Below, piece by piece: positions 17,427 through 27,065 of a stretch of 64,000 nt of DNA. The notes under the pieces are model-generated. The model was not told the origin of the DNA. It made no database searches and worked only from the letters and a program-made list of their open reading frames with translations. This stretch comes from Pectinatus cerevisiiphilus (GTDB lineage: Bacteria > Bacillota > Negativicutes > Selenomonadales > Selenomonadaceae). A program made the position numbers and the translations under genes. The stretch's first letter is position 1, and each line of letters starts with the position of its first letter. The stretch lies in contig NZ_SMAA01000010.1 in assembly GCF_004341685.1 (NCBI RefSeq), positions 1 through 64,000 on the forward strand, in the 5' to 3' direction.

Positions 17427-18764
17427 TTATAGATTGGGTTTTTGGATTATCCGTTCAGTGATAATGGCAGTTACCATGGCATCACTTACGTTGAGTGCTG
17501 TACGGCCCATATCAATCAAAGGTTCAATTGCTATAAGCAGGCCGACAAGACCGACTGGCAGTCCCATGGTGGATAGGACAATTAGTGCGGCAAACGTGGC
17601 ACCACCACCGACACCGGCAATCCCTAAGGAACCAAGCGCAGTAACGAAAACAAGCTTTACTAAAAATGGTAGCGTAAAAGGGTCAATACCAACAGTAGGT
17701 GCTATCATGACAGCAAGCATAGCTGGATAGACACCGGCACAACCGTTCTGGCCTATGCTTATGCCAAAGGAAGCTGCCAGATTGGCGATACCTTTTGATA
17801 CACCCATCTTATTTTCCAGTGCATTGACTGTGAGCGGCAGAGTGCCGGCACTAGTTCTTGAGATGAAAGCAAAAGACAATACTGGAAAAGCATCCTGTAT
17901 ATAGTGTAATGGATTGTATTTTGCCAGAGCCAGCAGCAAGAGGTGAATAATGAACATCACGATAATTGCTGTATAAGAGGCAGCCACAAAGGAAAGCAAT
18001 TTGAGAATACTGCCAAAATCACTTGTGGCAATAAATTTAACAATAAGGGCTAAAATACCATAAGGAGTGATGCGCAAAATAAAATCGACCACTTCCATGA
18101 CTATATCTTGTACAGCCAGTATAAATTTTTCTAAAAGGGCGGCGGAATCTGGTTTGTATTGACGGATTTTTAGGATGCTTATGCCAATAAGAGCCGCGAT
18201 AAAGACTACAGATAGCGTGTCAGCACTGTTTTGCCCTGTGAATGCATAAAATATATTGGTCGGAATGATTTCAACGAGTTGTTCCTGGACGGGTTTAGTT
18301 TGAAAGCTGTCAAGCTTTGTTTCTATCTTTTGGCCGGCGGTGATTTCATTGTCACCGACAGGCATACCCACTGCTGATAAATTATAACCAAGTGCTGAAA
18401 ATGCACCGACCGAAGCAGCTATAACAGTAGTGCATAATAATATACCAATGATGAGAAGACCTGTCGTGCGAAAAGTTTTCAGATCTTTTATTTTGAGGAT
18501 AGAAGATGCGATAGAAACCAAGACTAAAGGAATGACAATCAACTGGAGCATTCTTATATAGCCATTACCAACTATATTCGTCCAACTGAGAGTAGCTTTT
18601 ACTATGGGGGATTGGATACCATAGGCCATTTGGTATACTGTACCGATGACGATACCTATACACAGCGCTAGTAGAACGCGTTTGCCGAAGGATACTTTTT
18701 TGCGTTCTAAGTAAAATAACAAAATAAACATTAATATAATGAAGAGTAGATTAAACAATACCAT
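17427..18764 (-). CDS. tcyP: TcyP-like L-cystine/dicarboxylate:cation symporter
   Basis: 445 aa, about eight to ten helices plus re-entrant hairpins, of the DAACS (glutamate transporter-like) family. Signature stretches are the serine-rich SRTSAGTLPLTVNALE re-entrant loop and the C-terminal GLLIAIEPLIDMGRTALNVSD substrate and cation site. Whole-protein appearance is closest to the sodium-dependent cystine importer TcyP/YhcL. A weak ribosome site precedes the ATG. Monocistronic with its own terminator. No S-box or T-box was seen upstream. Confidence 0.82.
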   Translation of the reverse strand: MVLFNLLFIILMFILLFYLERKKVSFGKRVLLALCIGIVIGTVYQMAYGIQSPIVKATLSWTNIVGNGYIRMLQLIVIPLVLVSIASSILKIKDLKTFRTTGLLIIGILLCTTVIAASVGAFSALGYNLSAVGMPVGDNEITAGQKIETKLDSFQTKPVQEQLVEIIPTNIFYAFTGQNSADTLSVVFIAALIGISILKIRQYKPDSAALLEKFILAVQDIVMEVVDFILRITPYGILALIVKFIATSDFGSILKLLSFVAASYTAIIVMFIIHLLLLALAKYNPLHYIQDAFPVLSFAFISRTSAGTLPLTVNALENKMGVSKGIANLAASFGISIGQNGCAGVYPAMLAVMIAPTVGIDPFTLPFLVKLVFVTALGSLGIAGVGGGATFAALIVLSTMGLPVGLVGLLIAIEPLIDMGRTALNVSDAMVTAIITERIIQKPNL

Positions 18765-18855
18765 AATTGTGATACCTGCCTTTCTGGTGTAATTCCTAGC
18801 GTATTGATAGGCATTGATAATGGGTATACTGTAACATAAATAGAATAGATAATCA

Positions 18856-18898
18856 ATAAAAATCCGCGAGACTGTATATACTGTCCCGCGGATTTTCC
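18856..18898 (-). terminator. intrinsic terminator of fumC
   Basis: Minus-strand stem AAAATCCGCG/CGCGGATTTT (18859-18868 and 18887-18896) with a partly paired centre and a U run, 26 bp after the fumC stop. Confidence 0.85.
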
Positions 18899-18923
18899 AG
18901 TAAATATTGTATTATAAAATGAT

Positions 18924-20312
18924 TTATGCTTCTGGTTTTATGAGGCGTTCAGGATTCATATAGAAATCAAAATCTTTTTCCGATACATAGCCAGACGCAA
19001 GTGCGGCTTCTTTAAGGGTAATGTTTTGTTTGGCTGCTTTTTTGCCAATTTCTGCGGCTTTGTCATAACCAATTAAAGGAACTAATCCAGTAACGAGTAT
19101 CAGACAATTTTTTAAATGTTCCTTGATTCTGGGCAGATTAGGCTGGATGCCAACAACACATTTATGGTTAAAGGAAGTTATGGCATCAGATAGCAAGCGT
19201 ATGCTTTGTACCATATTATAAGCTATGACGGGCATGAATACATTCAGCTGGAAATTCCCCTGGCTGGCAGCAAATCCTATTGTCGCGTCGTTGCCCATTA
19301 TTTGTACAGCTACCATGGTCAGTGCTTCTGCTTGGGTCGGGTTAACTTTGGAGGGCATTATCGAACTGCCGGGTTCATTGGCAGGAATTGTTATTTCACC
19401 AATACCGCAGCGTGGGCCACTGGCAAGCCAGCGAGTATCATTTGCTATCTTCATGAGATCTGCGGCTAATGCTTTTAATAATCCATGGACAGCAGCAAGT
19501 TCGGCTTTACTTGACAGGGCTTGGAACTTATTAGGTGCCGTTTCAAATTTTTCACCAGTAAGTTCGCTTATAGCAGCTGCTACGCGCACTGCAAATTCTG
19601 GATGTGTATTTATACCGGTACCCACTGCGGTACCACCCATTGCCAAATAATGAATGTATTCTAATCCTTGCTGTAAAATGGCACGGTCTCTTTTTATCAT
19701 ACCAGCCCAGCCGCTTATTTCCTGACCAAGTGTAAGCGGTGTAGCATCCATCAAATGTGTGCGGCCAATTTTTATTATATCTTTAAAAGCATCCACTTTT
19801 TTGTCTAATTCAATGATGAAATCATCCATCGCAGGAAACAATTCTTTCTTTAACAAAGTCGTTGTCAGTACATGTAATGATGTCGGGAAAATATCATTTG
19901 AACTCTGCGAATGGTTAACATGGTCATTAGGATGAACTTTTATGTCTTTGCCGGCTTCGTGCAAAATCTGTGTAGCACGATGGGCAATTACTTCGTTCAT
20001 GTTCATATTAAATTGGGTACCGCTGCCGGTCTGCCAAACAGCGAGGGGAAAGTTGTCATCCCACTTGCCCGCATATATTTCATCGCATGCCTTTGTAATA
20101 GCTTCAGCACGTTCAGGGTCAATCAGTTTTAAATCCAGATTTACTTTAGCAGCAGCTTTTTTCAGGCGGGAAAAGACTCTGACCATTTCTATAGGAATTT
20201 TCTCCGTTCCTATTTTAAAATTTTCATAGCTTCGTTGTGTCTGCGCTCCCCACAGTTTATCACATGGAACCTTTATTTCTCCTATAGAATCCTTTTCAAT
20301 ACGATATTGCAT
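18924..20312 (-). CDS. fumC: class II fumarate hydratase
   Basis: 462 aa from the ATG at 20312, which has AGGAGGG directly upstream; an upstream in-frame extension lacks a ribosome site. Interconverts fumarate and L-malate without an Fe-S cluster, unusual-looking but known among anaerobes. Motifs: WGAQTQRS, TGSGTQFNMNMNEV, HPNDHVNHSQSSND, GRTHLMDATPLTLGQE, and the superfamily signature GSSIMPSKVNP carrying the catalytic Ser loop. Monocistronic. It fits a reductive C4-dicarboxylate branch toward succinate or propionate. Confidence 0.95.
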   Translation of the reverse strand: MQYRIEKDSIGEIKVPCDKLWGAQTQRSYENFKIGTEKIPIEMVRVFSRLKKAAAKVNLDLKLIDPERAEAITKACDEIYAGKWDDNFPLAVWQTGSGTQFNMNMNEVIAHRATQILHEAGKDIKVHPNDHVNHSQSSNDIFPTSLHVLTTTLLKKELFPAMDDFIIELDKKVDAFKDIIKIGRTHLMDATPLTLGQEISGWAGMIKRDRAILQQGLEYIHYLAMGGTAVGTGINTHPEFAVRVAAAISELTGEKFETAPNKFQALSSKAELAAVHGLLKALAADLMKIANDTRWLASGPRCGIGEITIPANEPGSSIMPSKVNPTQAEALTMVAVQIMGNDATIGFAASQGNFQLNVFMPVIAYNMVQSIRLLSDAITSFNHKCVVGIQPNLPRIKEHLKNCLILVTGLVPLIGYDKAAEIGKKAAKQNITLKEAALASGYVSEKDFDFYMNPERLIKPEA

Positions 20313-20583
20313 GTAAATCCCTCCTGTTAATGTTTCGATCGGTGATACTTTAAAATCGAAGAAAATTTGTGATTTATCACTCACTATTAAATATTTCTAT
20401 ATAAATGGTAAAACTCCTTGCATATTTGAAACTAAGTTTACAAAAAAGTGCATAAATTATGTATATAATACTCTTTAATAATATATAATAGTACAAAATA
20501 ATAGTATAAGTGATAAATAAATCTCTGGGGAATTGCAGCATTGGCAAAATGTCTTATCTTATTTCTCGAAGTAAGATAATGGG

Positions 20584-20943
20584 TTACTTCTTTTGGGGAG
20601 AAGTTTTCTTTGTTTTTAAATAGTCGAGATATTGTCTGATTTCGATATTTATTTCATCGTCAGCAGAAATTATTTCATGAATGAGGGTTTTCTTTAGCAA
20701 CGAGAGTTTATGGGATTTAGGGGTATTTATTGAGATATCATCATTACCCATTAAATAATCAGTACTTACATTATAAAACCTTGCAAGTAGAATTATGGTG
20801 TCTATATCTGGTTCATTCCTTCCTGTTTCGTAATGATTGTATTTTGTATAGCCGATATGCAATCTTTTGGCAGCCTCTCTTTGTGTTAAACCTTTACGCT
20901 CACGAACCTCTCTAAGCCTTGATGTAAATAGGCATTTTAGCAT
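20584..20943 (-). CDS. XRE-family helix-turn-helix regulator
   Basis: 119 aa. Residues ~8-65 form an HTH_3 domain (LREVRERKGLTQREAAKRL, then YNHYETGRNEPDIDTIILLA, VSTDYLMG). The C-terminal ~45 residues are a charged tail that may dimerise. GGAGGG precedes the ATG. It stands alone between fumC and a long non-coding stretch. No target gene is evident. A hairpin (20554-20579) lies downstream, without a good U run. Confidence 0.85.
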   Translation of the reverse strand: MLKCLFTSRLREVRERKGLTQREAAKRLHIGYTKYNHYETGRNEPDIDTIILLARFYNVSTDYLMGNDDISINTPKSHKLSLLKKTLIHEIISADDEINIEIRQYLDYLKTKKTSPQKK

Positions 20944-21245
20944 AAAATCCCTCCCTACACCAAAAAGTTTAATCTACGTATTATGGAAAAACAATTGAAT
21001 CTAGTAAATGTATACTTTGAATTGACGAAGTTATATATATAAGCTATTATTTAAATAATAAATATACATTGTGTAGATATAGATATGGCAAAAATATGTA
21101 AATTCTGTTTTGCATGTTTATTTTTTTTAGGAGGGTATTTTATAAGATAAATGACAAATTTTTTTTAAAATGAATAAGCTTAATAAGCAAACTAGGCAGG
21201 TATTTTTTTTGTTTTAGATAATAAAATAATATATAGTAATTTAGC

Positions 21246-21279
21246 GTTACAGTGTTTTATAGATAGACAGCACTGTAAC
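21246..21279. repeat. perfect 9-bp inverted repeat in a 660-bp gap
   Basis: GTTACAGTG (21246-21254) and CACTGTAAC (21271-21279) with a 16-nt loop, inside the AT-rich gap 20944-21604 that separates the XRE and GGDEF/EAL genes. It could be an operator or a hairpin in a leader. Nothing else recognisable was seen in this gap. Confidence 0.4.
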
Positions 21280-21604
21280 TATTGATGTGTTTTTATATGT
21301 ACTAAGTGTTTTATAAGCTGAACTGGATACCATTTGTAAAATATTTAGAAAATAATGCAACATAGGGTAAGTGATGATGGGGAAGAATATAAAGTAAATA
21401 TGCTATTTTATGTTTTAAAAATATATTTTAAAAATTAGAGAGAAACAGCGGCTTGATGGAATTATAGTACTTGCCCGCGTCTTTTTTACAGCATTATTAT
21501 GTGGATATAGGGTTGAAGTATCTAAGCATTTTTACAGATTGTAGTATGGCAAAATTCATATGGATAGTATTGCCATATTTTAGATGGAAAAGTGGAGGTA
21601 TTTT

Positions 21605-24511
21605 ATGAAATCAGATCAGCTGCTTATTTTGACAGAAAAACTTATAACCGGATTTTACAATTTGGGCAGAGTGGAAGATATTGTATCATTGTTGGCATGT
21701 CCAGTAGCAGAGCTTTCCAGTTGTCATTCTTCCCGGTATGCACTTGGGAAAAAAGCAGTTTCTGATTTGCTGCGTAAGGAATATGATTGTGTAAAACCGT
21801 GTAAAATAGTTGATATACGTTTTTATGAAGAAAATATTAGTGCGAAAGATACCACGGTCAGAAGTGATCTTGTTTTATATATGCATGACAATTTAGTTCC
21901 CCAAGATTATCATATCTTTTTTAAGTATGATACGGTACAGCCACAGATCGCGATAAGGGGATTACGTATTGTTGCAGCAAGCAATGAAATAAATGCATGT
22001 TTTAGTCATGTATGTGAGACGGTTGGAGATACGCATATAGCATATGATAAAAATTTTGAGCCAAACAGTATTAGGCAGGGACATGTTATCTATGCTATTG
22101 GTGATAAAAATGACATCCATTATCATGATAAGACATTTGCCAATATTTTAGGGTATAACCGTTCGCTTAAACTGTCGGCCATAGATGATTTGATAGCTGC
22201 TGGAGATATTGCTGCTATACGCAATGAACAGAAAGCACAGCTGCGGAAAAACAATACTTATCAGTTGCGGTACAAACTAAAAGATAGAAATAATAAACCT
22301 ATTTCTGTAATAGAGTCCGGTTACTGCATGTTAAAAAAGGAAAATTATTTTATTCTCAACAGTATAATTATTGATATTAGTCCATTACAGAAAATTAATG
22401 AATATTTTCTGACCAGTTTGTTTTATGATGATTTGACGGGTATTTATAATAATGAAACATTTTACAAAAAAGCACGTATACTCATAACGGAAAATAGTGA
22501 TACAGTATTTGAAATTATGTGTGTGGATGTAGAACGATTTAAAATAATAAACGAAATTTTTGGCAAAGAGGCAGGCAACCAACTGCTTCGTCAAATAGGC
22601 AGATGTTTGGGCGATTGTCTGATAAAACCATTAGTTTATGGAAGATTGTATGCAGATAAATTTGCTTTATGTTATCCGTCAAGTAAAGAAAACAGGCAGC
22701 AGGTAATGGCGTCACTTAATAAAGTGGCCGCAGAATTCAAACATAATTACAAGGTCATATTATCTTTTGGGGTATACGTTGTCAGTGATAAGAATATACA
22801 CATAAGTGCAATGTGTGATAAAGCTAATCTCGCATTGAAAAAAGTAAAAGGCCATTATTTGGTAGCCTGCGGTGAATATGACGAAAGTATGCACCAGCGT
22901 TTACTGGATGAGCAGTCTTTTATAAATGGCATGAATGAGGCCTTGAAAAATAGGGAATTCTTATTTTACCTTCAGCCTAAATACGAATTGGCTGGTGGTA
23001 AAATAATTGGAGCGGAGGCACTTGTTCGCTGGCTTCATCCACAAAAAGGCTTTATCGGGCCAAATCGATTTATCCCCATTTTTGAACAAAATGGTTTTAT
23101 TTTAAATCTTGATAAATATATATGGGAAGAAGTATGTAAATTATTGCGCAGCTGGATGGATGAAGGCAGGCAAATCCAGCCGATATCAGTAAATATTTCG
23201 CGTGTAGATCTTTATGATAATGACCTTGTCGGTTTTTTTGCCAGACTTGTTAAAAAATATGATGTTCCACCGCGTCTTTTGGAACTTGAACTTACTGAAA
23301 GTGCTTATATCGATAATCCTGAGAAAATTGTTGAGATTACCCAGAGATTACAGGAAATGGGTTTTATAATTCTTATGGATGATTTTGGTAGTGGTTATTC
23401 TTCCCTAAACATGCTTAAGGACGTAAATGTAAATGTCCTAAAAGTAGATCTGAAATTTCTGCAAAATACGAACCATAATAATCGCAGCGGCCAAATACTC
23501 AATTCAGTAGTGCATATGGCGAAATGTCTTGAGCTGCCGATTATTGTAGAGGGAGTAGAAACATTACAACAGTCGGAGTTCCTACGGTCTATCGGCTGTA
23601 ATTGGGTACAGGGCTATTACTATTCTAAACCTGTGCCTATAGAGACGTATGAGAAACTTATTGAACAAATGGACGGCGCAAAAGATGTGGAAGAAAGTGC
23701 AGAAATTTGTCATTCGCAACGAAGGGTGCAGATAGAAGACTTCTTTAATCCCAATGCCAAATTTAATATATTGTTTAATAGCATGACATGTTGCATAGGT
23801 ATTTATGAATTTAGCAAAGAAAATCTAAAACTCTTGCGGGCTAATGCTAGTTATTTTAACGTATTTAGGCATGATGTGGAACATTTTTATGCCACTAACA
23901 AAAATATTTTTGAGTATGTACATAGAGATGATAGAGCCAATTTGCGGCAAACTATCACTAAAGCATGCCAGGATGGAAGCGTAATGGATTGCTCAATACG
24001 CCGGTATACGGCGGAAGGTCAATTGCTGCATCTATTGGTACATGTTAATTGCATTGTCAAGGAAGATGATTGCTATATTGTTTATTTAGCCTTAGAAAGA
24101 ATTGTACACCAAAACGATATATGTGGGGAAGTGCAGAACGTATTTAACAATATGCCTGTGGCATTAGGCATATTTGAACTATGCGATGGTGAGGTATGGG
24201 TAAGACAGATAAGCAAGGAGTTTAGTAAGCTGACAGATTATTCACCAGAACTGTTTATGAAGCTCACTGGGGGGAATATGAAAAACTTTTTGGATAAGAA
24301 AAATTTGGCTGCGTTGAAAAAAGCAATTTTAAGTGCCTATAGAGAAAAAAATACGATAACGTTGACAGAAATACTCACAACCCGTATGCACAAAAGACTT
24401 ATTATTAAAGCTGCGATTAATGTAGTAAAATCAAATACGGGAACGTTGTTGTGTTATATGCATGTATGCGGCAAATTTTATAAATTAAGGAAAAGTAATT
24501 ATATAAGTTGA
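21605..24511 (+). CDS. PAS-GGDEF(degenerate)-EAL-PAS-PAS cyclic-di-GMP phosphodiesterase
   Basis: 968 aa from the ATG at 21605 with GGAGG upstream. Order: N-terminal ~160 residues of unknown fold, a PAS-like segment (~165-270), a GGDEF domain (~274-430) whose signature is degenerate (LYADKF instead of GGDEF, residue ~348), then an EAL domain (~440-690). The EAL domain keeps EALVRW, VNIS, LELTES, MDDFGSGYSS, KVD, EGVET and QGYYYSKP, so catalytic metal and substrate residues are intact. After it come two further PAS-like modules (~720-835 and ~845-960). Hydrolysis of c-di-GMP is expected, with the dead GGDEF perhaps binding GTP as an activator. No transmembrane segment, so cytosolic. C-terminal sensors after EAL are uncommon. 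Confidence 0.88.
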   Translation: MKSDQLLILTEKLITGFYNLGRVEDIVSLLACPVAELSSCHSSRYALGKKAVSDLLRKEYDCVKPCKIVDIRFYEENISAKDTTVRSDLVLYMHDNLVPQDYHIFFKYDTVQPQIAIRGLRIVAASNEINACFSHVCETVGDTHIAYDKNFEPNSIRQGHVIYAIGDKNDIHYHDKTFANILGYNRSLKLSAIDDLIAAGDIAAIRNEQKAQLRKNNTYQLRYKLKDRNNKPISVIESGYCMLKKENYFILNSIIIDISPLQKINEYFLTSLFYDDLTGIYNNETFYKKARILITENSDTVFEIMCVDVERFKIINEIFGKEAGNQLLRQIGRCLGDCLIKPLVYGRLYADKFALCYPSSKENRQQVMASLNKVAAEFKHNYKVILSFGVYVVSDKNIHISAMCDKANLALKKVKGHYLVACGEYDESMHQRLLDEQSFINGMNEALKNREFLFYLQPKYELAGGKIIGAEALVRWLHPQKGFIGPNRFIPIFEQNGFILNLDKYIWEEVCKLLRSWMDEGRQIQPISVNISRVDLYDNDLVGFFARLVKKYDVPPRLLELELTESAYIDNPEKIVEITQRLQEMGFIILMDDFGSGYSSLNMLKDVNVNVLKVDLKFLQNTNHNNRSGQILNSVVHMAKCLELPIIVEGVETLQQSEFLRSIGCNWVQGYYYSKPVPIETYEKLIEQMDGAKDVEESAEICHSQRRVQIEDFFNPNAKFNILFNSMTCCIGIYEFSKENLKLLRANASYFNVFRHDVEHFYATNKNIFEYVHRDDRANLRQTITKACQDGSVMDCSIRRYTAEGQLLHLLVHVNCIVKEDDCYIVYLALERIVHQNDICGEVQNVFNNMPVALGIFELCDGEVWVRQISKEFSKLTDYSPELFMKLTGGNMKNFLDKKNLAALKKAILSAYREKNTITLTEILTTRMHKRLIIKAAINVVKSNTGTLLCYMHVCGKFYKLRKSNYIS

Positions 24512-24695
24512 GTAGCTTAGTCGATATAAGCTAAAGCAGCTCTTTGGTCTGTAGTTATAAATGTATATTGCACATTGGTGTGTTATAAAATATATTTCTT
24601 CCAATGAATATATGAATATATAATCTGGTTTATAAAGAATATAGTCGTAAAGGGGATAAGAAATCTATAAAATTAACAATTGTATATTATTTTAG

Positions 24696-24776
24696 TAAGC
24701 ATAAAACATCAATCTTTTCTTTTGTTACAGAAACTTTAATTGTAACAGATTCCTTGTTTTGTGCTTATTTTTTTAC
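24696..24776 (+). terminator. long nested hairpin terminator
   Basis: Outer arms 24696-24708 and 24755-24767 (13 bp, one G-U), a middle AATCT/AGATT pairing, and an inner TGTTACA/TGTAACA hairpin, followed by a seven-T run. It lies 185 bp beyond the GGDEF/EAL stop. The remainder of 24512-24940 is AT-rich. It contains GGAGG followed eight bases later by ATG-TAA at 24864-24869 and nothing else recognisable. Confidence 0.65.
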
Positions 24777-24940
24777 ATATTTTAAGATAAAACGCTAATA
24801 TAAGATTTCTGCAGCGGTTGCATTGCAAAGAAAAGCTCACCTTAATTTTGTGGGAGGTACATTAATGTAATATATCATTTTAAGGGAAAAATAAGATTTT
24901 GCTTTTGCGGGCAAGTGATAGGAATTAATTCGAAGAAAAA

Positions 24941-26518
24941 TTAATTAGTATTTTTTTCAGCCAGTATATTTTGCAAGGATTCGATTTGATTTTCATGGAT
25001 CAATATATACATATAATCACCAGACTGAAGCCGTGTTTGGCCGTCTGGAATAATTTCTGTTTCGCCGCGTTTTAGGCTGACGATAAGACTGTGGGCAGGC
25101 CATTCAATGGAATGGATGAGTTTGCCATCGGCAGAGCTGCCATTGCCGACAACCCTTTCTAAGAGGACGCGCTTATAATGCAGATGTGCTTTAATCTTGG
25201 GATGATTGCGCAGTGAGCGGTTTAAGAGGGCATCATAAACAGGTTTTCCTTTTAATAAATCGGTTACGACATAAGCTGTCATAGACACACAGATTAATGC
25301 CAGCATATGTTGGAAAGAGCCGGTCATTTCCATAATTAATATGCTGCCTGTTATGGGTGCTTTGACTACAGCTGCAAAATATGCGGCCATACCAAAAACA
25401 ATAAAATTAGTTGCATAAAAAGCAGCGTTAGCGTTCAGGATTATTGCAAAATGATTGAAAATGCCACCCCCAATAGCACCAAGTACAAGCATGGGGAGAA
25501 AAATTCCGCCAGGCACACCAGAACCAAATGACATAGCAGTGAATAGAAGCTTACCAATATAGAGTATACATAAAAATGCCAGTCCGTAATTTTCTTTTAT
25601 TAAAATATCTACTAAATGGTTTCCACCACCCAATATCTGAGGAAGAATAAAACCGAGAATGACTGCCGTAAATAACGGCAGGGCTGGTTTCCACATTTTT
25701 TTCAGCAAGGTCTGTTTTTCGAAACAGTCCATAGCTTTAAAGAGTGAAGTGTTGAAACATATGCCTAGAAGGGCAACAAAAGCACCCAATAAAAATAAAA
25801 AACCATACATGTTCATTGGTAGTACTTGAAGGCTGCCAGTATGAAATACAGGTGTATTCCCAAAAAATATATCCGTAACAGCGGCTGCTGTCACGGAAGC
25901 TGCTGCTGTGCCCATGAGCACTAATGGAGAAAAATTTTTGTATAATTCTTCAAAACCGAAAATAATTCCAGCAAGCGGTGCGTTAAATGCAGCAGACAGA
26001 CCGGCGCAGGCACCGCTAGTCAATAAAAAGCGTTCTTCCATGCGTGAGCGTTTCCTGCTGCGACTGACACCCTGTGCGAGTGCTGCGCCTAATTGTACAC
26101 TGGGGCCTTCGCGGCCTAAGGACAGGCCTGCACCTATGGCAATAACACCGCCGATAAATTTACAGATTAATACCCTTAGCCAATTCATGTGCATTTTCCC
26201 TAAAAGAATGCCTTTTATTTGCGGGATACCACTGCCGGTACAAAGTGGTTCTTTTTTTATTAACCAGTAAAGGAAAAATGAAAAGAATAGAATAAGGGCA
26301 CAATAGGCCACAAAAAAAGGCCAATGAGGTAAAGTGAAGTAGCTGTATAACCATGGCCGTAAAATCTCTGAACCTTCCAGTAACCCTCTATAGGCAGATA
26401 TAACTAGGCCGGTAAGTGCACCAATAATGATTCCTTCGATGCAAAGCTGTAAACGGAAATAACGACTGCGATTACCTTCTAAAGTGTTTAAAACATTTAC
26501 TATTTTTGTTTGTTTCAT
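24941..26518 (-). CDS. ClC-family chloride/proton antiporter with RCK-C domain
   Basis: 525 aa. The ClC membrane domain (about 1-430) carries the three anion-site motifs GSGIPQ (95-100), GREGP (135-139, gating Glu137) and GSGVPGGIFLP. A Glu pair near 190-191 corresponds to the internal proton glutamate, so exchange rather than channel activity is expected. The C-terminal ~85 residues form a TrkA-C/RCK-C regulatory domain (SLIVSLKRGETEIIPDG then GDYMYILI). The GREGP motif is of the chloride type rather than the fluoride-exporter clade. AAGGA precedes the ATG. Monocistronic. Confidence 0.92.
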   Translation of the reverse strand: MKQTKIVNVLNTLEGNRSRYFRLQLCIEGIIIGALTGLVISAYRGLLEGSEILRPWLYSYFTLPHWPFFVAYCALILFFSFFLYWLIKKEPLCTGSGIPQIKGILLGKMHMNWLRVLICKFIGGVIAIGAGLSLGREGPSVQLGAALAQGVSRSRKRSRMEERFLLTSGACAGLSAAFNAPLAGIIFGFEELYKNFSPLVLMGTAAASVTAAAVTDIFFGNTPVFHTGSLQVLPMNMYGFLFLLGAFVALLGICFNTSLFKAMDCFEKQTLLKKMWKPALPLFTAVILGFILPQILGGGNHLVDILIKENYGLAFLCILYIGKLLFTAMSFGSGVPGGIFLPMLVLGAIGGGIFNHFAIILNANAAFYATNFIVFGMAAYFAAVVKAPITGSILIMEMTGSFQHMLALICVSMTAYVVTDLLKGKPVYDALLNRSLRNHPKIKAHLHYKRVLLERVVGNGSSADGKLIHSIEWPAHSLIVSLKRGETEIIPDGQTRLQSGDYMYILIHENQIESLQNILAEKNTN

Positions 26519-26706
26519 AACGTATTCCTTAGGGAAGGATTTTCTCCTTATAATGATATTTTTAATTATTTTGTTCCTTTTTTATATGTAACCATATTAT
26601 TTTTATCTTCAAAAGTCAATTAGAAAACTGGTATTAAATAATTGCACTCAGAATTAAGAAGACTGCAGATGGAAGTTTTTTGTATAAAAAGATTATTAAT
26701 AATTAA

Positions 26707-26745
26707 ATCCTGTACAATAGAATTATAAACACTACTGTACAGGAT
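26707..26745. repeat. 10-bp perfect inverted repeat in the ClC-GntP intergenic gap
   Basis: ATCCTGTACA (26707-26716) and TGTACAGGAT (26736-26745), 19-nt loop. The gap 26519-27000 is otherwise AT-rich with no ORF or RNA recognised; the ClC promoter should lie near 26525-26640. Confidence 0.4.
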
Positions 26746-27000
26746 GAAGTTAGGTATTACTACTGAGGAGTATATTAAGAAATTCAGCATATGTATTTTA
26801 GGGATATTTGAATTATGTATAATTTTTGCTAGTAAAAATTAGAATTACATTAACAAGTCCAGAAACGTATCATTTATGAGCTAGAACATAAATAGTAATT
26901 TTACTACCTAAAAATACGAGCAAATCATTTTTATAATAAAATTATCGTTAATGTGTGATTATAAAATAAACATTAAAATATAGAGAACTTAAGATTAACT

Positions 27001-27038
27001 AAAAAGTAGAAGAAAAGGAATTACTTTTCTTCTACTTT
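27001..27038 (-). terminator. terminator of the sugar-acid operon
   Basis: Perfect 15-bp stem (27003-27017 and 27024-27038, 6-nt loop) followed on the minus strand by TTTTT, 28 bp after the permease stop codon. Confidence 0.88.
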
Positions 27039-27065
27039 GGTAAACCAAAATACATATATAATTAT

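Noticed and set aside
20554-20579. Hairpin after the XRE gene as a terminator
   Set aside because: The stem is good but the loop is tight and there is no U run in either direction.
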